Positions 62,934 through 64,000 of a stretch of DNA of 64,000 bases are shown one piece after another. Below the pieces are notes generated by a model. It made no database searches. It saw only the letters and a program-made list of their open reading frames with translations, and was not told the origin of the DNA. Source of the stretch: Burkholderia lata (GTDB taxonomy: Bacteria > Pseudomonadota > Gammaproteobacteria > Burkholderiales > Burkholderiaceae); the NCBI RefSeq assembly GCF_000012945.1, contig NC_007511.1, positions 3,100,001 to 3,164,000 on the forward strand. The letters run 5' to 3'. The position numbers and the translations under genes were made by a program. How positions within the stretch are numbered: the first letter of the stretch is position 1; each line of letters begins with the position of its first letter.

Positions 62934-62978
62934 CGACTGACCAGTCGGCCGCTCAGGCCGTTGACGGCACCGTGTCTC
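62934..62978 (+). repeat. Second copy of the ALDH 3'-end/terminator element
   Basis: The block starting TCGACTGACCAGT matches the one at 59483-59528 with three differences (one base missing, two substitutions) over about 45 bases, including the stop-codon context of the ALDH gene. Confidence 0.75.
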
Positions 62979-62998
62979 ACCCGCGGTGCCGTCTTTTT
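62963..62998 (+). terminator. Intrinsic terminator after motB
   Basis: GACGGCACCG and CGGTGCCGTC pair perfectly over an 11-base loop, then TTTTT. The stem is a variant of the one after the ALDH gene. Confidence 0.85.
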
Positions 62999-63005
62999 CT
63001 GCGTA

Positions 63006-63033
63006 GTCGATATATTCCGTAGAATATATCGAC
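63006..63033. promoter_or_regulatory. Perfect palindrome, operator-like, copy 1
   Basis: GTCGATATATTC and GAATATATCGAC are perfect inverted 12-mers around CGTA. The core ATATTCCGTAGAATAT recurs at 63669-63684 as ATATTCCGTGGTATAT. It lies 23 bp before the start of the gene at 63057. Confidence 0.72.
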
Positions 63034-63056
63034 ACCTGCACTTCCGGAGACTCGCC

Positions 63057-63620
63057 ATGCCCCGCACGCCGACGGATCGCGCCCCGCAGCGCGCCGCACG
63101 GGAACAGCCGCTCGCGCGCAAGATCAGCGCGCTCAGGCCGCTGTCGAGCGACGCACGCGCGCAGCAGGTCACGGATGTCGTGGACGCGTTCCGGCGCCTG
63201 CGCGGCAGCGTCGTGCGCTTCATCCGGATGTTCTCGGCCGCGCACGCCGACGACACGCCGGACGATGCGCTGTCCGCCCTGGGTTTTCGTGAACTGCTGT
63301 CGACGCTCGAAGACGAAGCCCGCGCCGCCCGCTTCACGCGCCTGCCCGAGCTCGAACGGGTGATTAGCCACGCGCGCCGCCTCGAACGCACACGCGACGA
63401 CGTGTTCTCCGACTCGTTCAGCAACGACCCGGCGGCGATGCGCGACGCGGTCGCCGCGCTGGAGCGCGTCGACGTGCTGTTCGTCGGGCTGTGCGTCGAG
63501 TACGTGATGGCGCGTCACGCGCCGGTATCGCCCGCCGTTTCGCCCGAGGCCGCAGCCCCGGCCCCTGCCCCTGCCCCTGCCGCACTGCCGCTCGCCGACC
63601 ATTCAACCGTGCTCTGCTGA
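63057..63620 (+). CDS. Conserved hypothetical helical protein
   Basis: This 187-residue soluble protein is mostly helical and charged (DVVDAFRRLRGSVVRFIRMF; LPELERVISHARRLERTRDD), with an Ala/Pro repeat tail (APAPAPAPAAL) and a C-terminal cysteine. I recognise no family. CGGAGACTCGCC precedes the ATG at 63057. A perfect palindrome overlaps its probable promoter and recurs before the next gene, so the two genes are probably co-regulated. Confidence 0.7.
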   Translation: MPRTPTDRAPQRAAREQPLARKISALRPLSSDARAQQVTDVVDAFRRLRGSVVRFIRMFSAAHADDTPDDALSALGFRELLSTLEDEARAARFTRLPELERVISHARRLERTRDDVFSDSFSNDPAAMRDAVAALERVDVLFVGLCVEYVMARHAPVSPAVSPEAAAPAPAPAPAALPLADHSTVLC

Positions 63621-63668
63621 CCACGCCACGCAGCCTTGCTCCGTGATTTCCCCGGAATTTCGTGCGTT

Positions 63669-63684
63669 ATATTCCGTGGTATAT
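63669..63684. promoter_or_regulatory. Operator-like palindrome, copy 2
   Basis: ATATTCCGTGGTATAT matches the core of copy 1 at 14 of 16 positions and lies 56 bp before the gene at 63741. Confidence 0.65.
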
Positions 63685-63740
63685 TTCGAAAATCTTTCGC
63701 GCATCCGTCTCCGGCTCGACCACGCCGGATAGAGGTCAAC

Positions 63741-64000
63741 ATGCACGCTCCGCCCTTTCGCCTTGCCCGCACGGCGGATCTCTCGTCACCCGGCGGTAAT
63801 TTGCCCGCGGCAACCGGCGTGCGGGTCGACGCATGCTGCGCGCCGTCGCGCGCGCAACTGACCGAGCTGAAGCGCCGCACGCGCCTGTCCGAGCTCGATG
63901 CGAACCTGCACTGCTCGATCATCGGCACCTGCCTGACCACGCACGAACTGCGCAGGCTCGTGCCGAAGTTCACCGACCTCGACCGCCAGCACGCGACCGA
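63741..64000 (+). CDS. 5' part of an unrecognised gene (DUF2325-like N-terminus possible), cut by the window edge
   Basis: The frame opens at the ATG at 63741 with AGAGGTCAAC before it and is open for 86 codons to the window end. The protein begins MHAPPFRLARTADL; further on TRLSELDANLHCSIIGTCLT, with the conserved-looking Cys and His, resembles the N-terminus of DUF2325-type proteins. I offer this only as a possibility. It shares an operator-like palindrome with the gene at 63057. Confidence 0.6.
   Translation, partial: MHAPPFRLARTADLSSPGGNLPAATGVRVDACCAPSRAQLTELKRRTRLSELDANLHCSIIGTCLTTHELRRLVPKFTDLDRQHAT

Noticed and set aside
1..64000. CRISPR arrays
   Set aside because: No regularly spaced repeat series was seen; the repeats found are pairs of operators, terminators or hairpins.

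Overview
The window is about 64 kb of high-GC DNA with compact, strongly GC3-biased genes. The gene families (GlxA-type AraC regulators, DUF3138 porin, paired LysR/MFS modules, NIPSNAP, orphan motAB) suggest Burkholderia, most likely the B. cepacia complex and probably a secondary chromosome. I see no rRNA, tRNA, CRISPR array, integrase or intact IS element.

1-10.3 kb: accessory metabolism. A LysR gene lies between an MFS transporter gene and a truncated enzyme gene, and a shared 17-bp palindrome precedes both neighbours. Then come a NIPSNAP protein, a cysteine desulfurase fused to a DUF442-type domain, a small lipoprotein, a divergent DJ-1/PfpI pair (a lipoprotein and a GlxA-type regulator), and a second LysR divergent from a flavodoxin-like protein and a muconolactone-isomerase-like protein.

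10.3-19 kb: a foreign, lower-GC segment with two very large genes on the minus strand. One encodes a reverse transcriptase joined to a C-terminal nitrilase domain (DRT type 1-like). The other encodes a 1100-residue protein with a phospholipase-D-like motif. This looks like an anti-phage defence unit and is the best candidate for a poorly described system. Its right flank holds IS-end-like repeats and a bidirectional terminator.

19-30.4 kb: APC amino-acid permease, serine hydroxymethyltransferase, a short-chain dehydrogenase, a sugar-lactone-oxidase-like flavoenzyme divergent from an AraC regulator, an EF-hand-like secreted protein, an S10 carboxypeptidase-like lipoprotein and an ExeM-type extracellular nuclease.

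30.6-38.3 kb: a copper-resistance operon of seven minus-strand genes (His/Cys-rich protein, small secreted protein, TolC-like lipoprotein, multicopper oxidase, CusF-like protein, CopC, CopD), divergent from a two-component system. Two CopR/CusR-type boxes lie between them. Several junctions are translationally coupled.

38.7-42.9 kb: a CaCA cation exchanger, a glutathione transferase divergent from an HxlR regulator, and a few small proteins.

43-59.5 kb: a large catabolic cluster that looks dedicated to an amide-, polyamine- or guanidino-type nitrogen compound. It has two MFS permeases, a C45 acyltransferase/hydrolase, a DUF3138 porin, a PotF-like binding protein without an ABC transporter, a YtcJ-type amidohydrolase, a DAO-type flavin oxidase, an EutQ-like cupin, an agmatinase-family ureohydrolase and an aldehyde dehydrogenase. 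Two paralogous LuxR-type regulators and one LysR are present, and a recurrent CCC/GGG palindrome lies at several of its promoters.

59.6-64 kb: a patatin-like lipase, an orphan motA-motB stator pair, and two small genes that share a near-identical ATATTCCGT-type palindrome; the last gene runs off the window.
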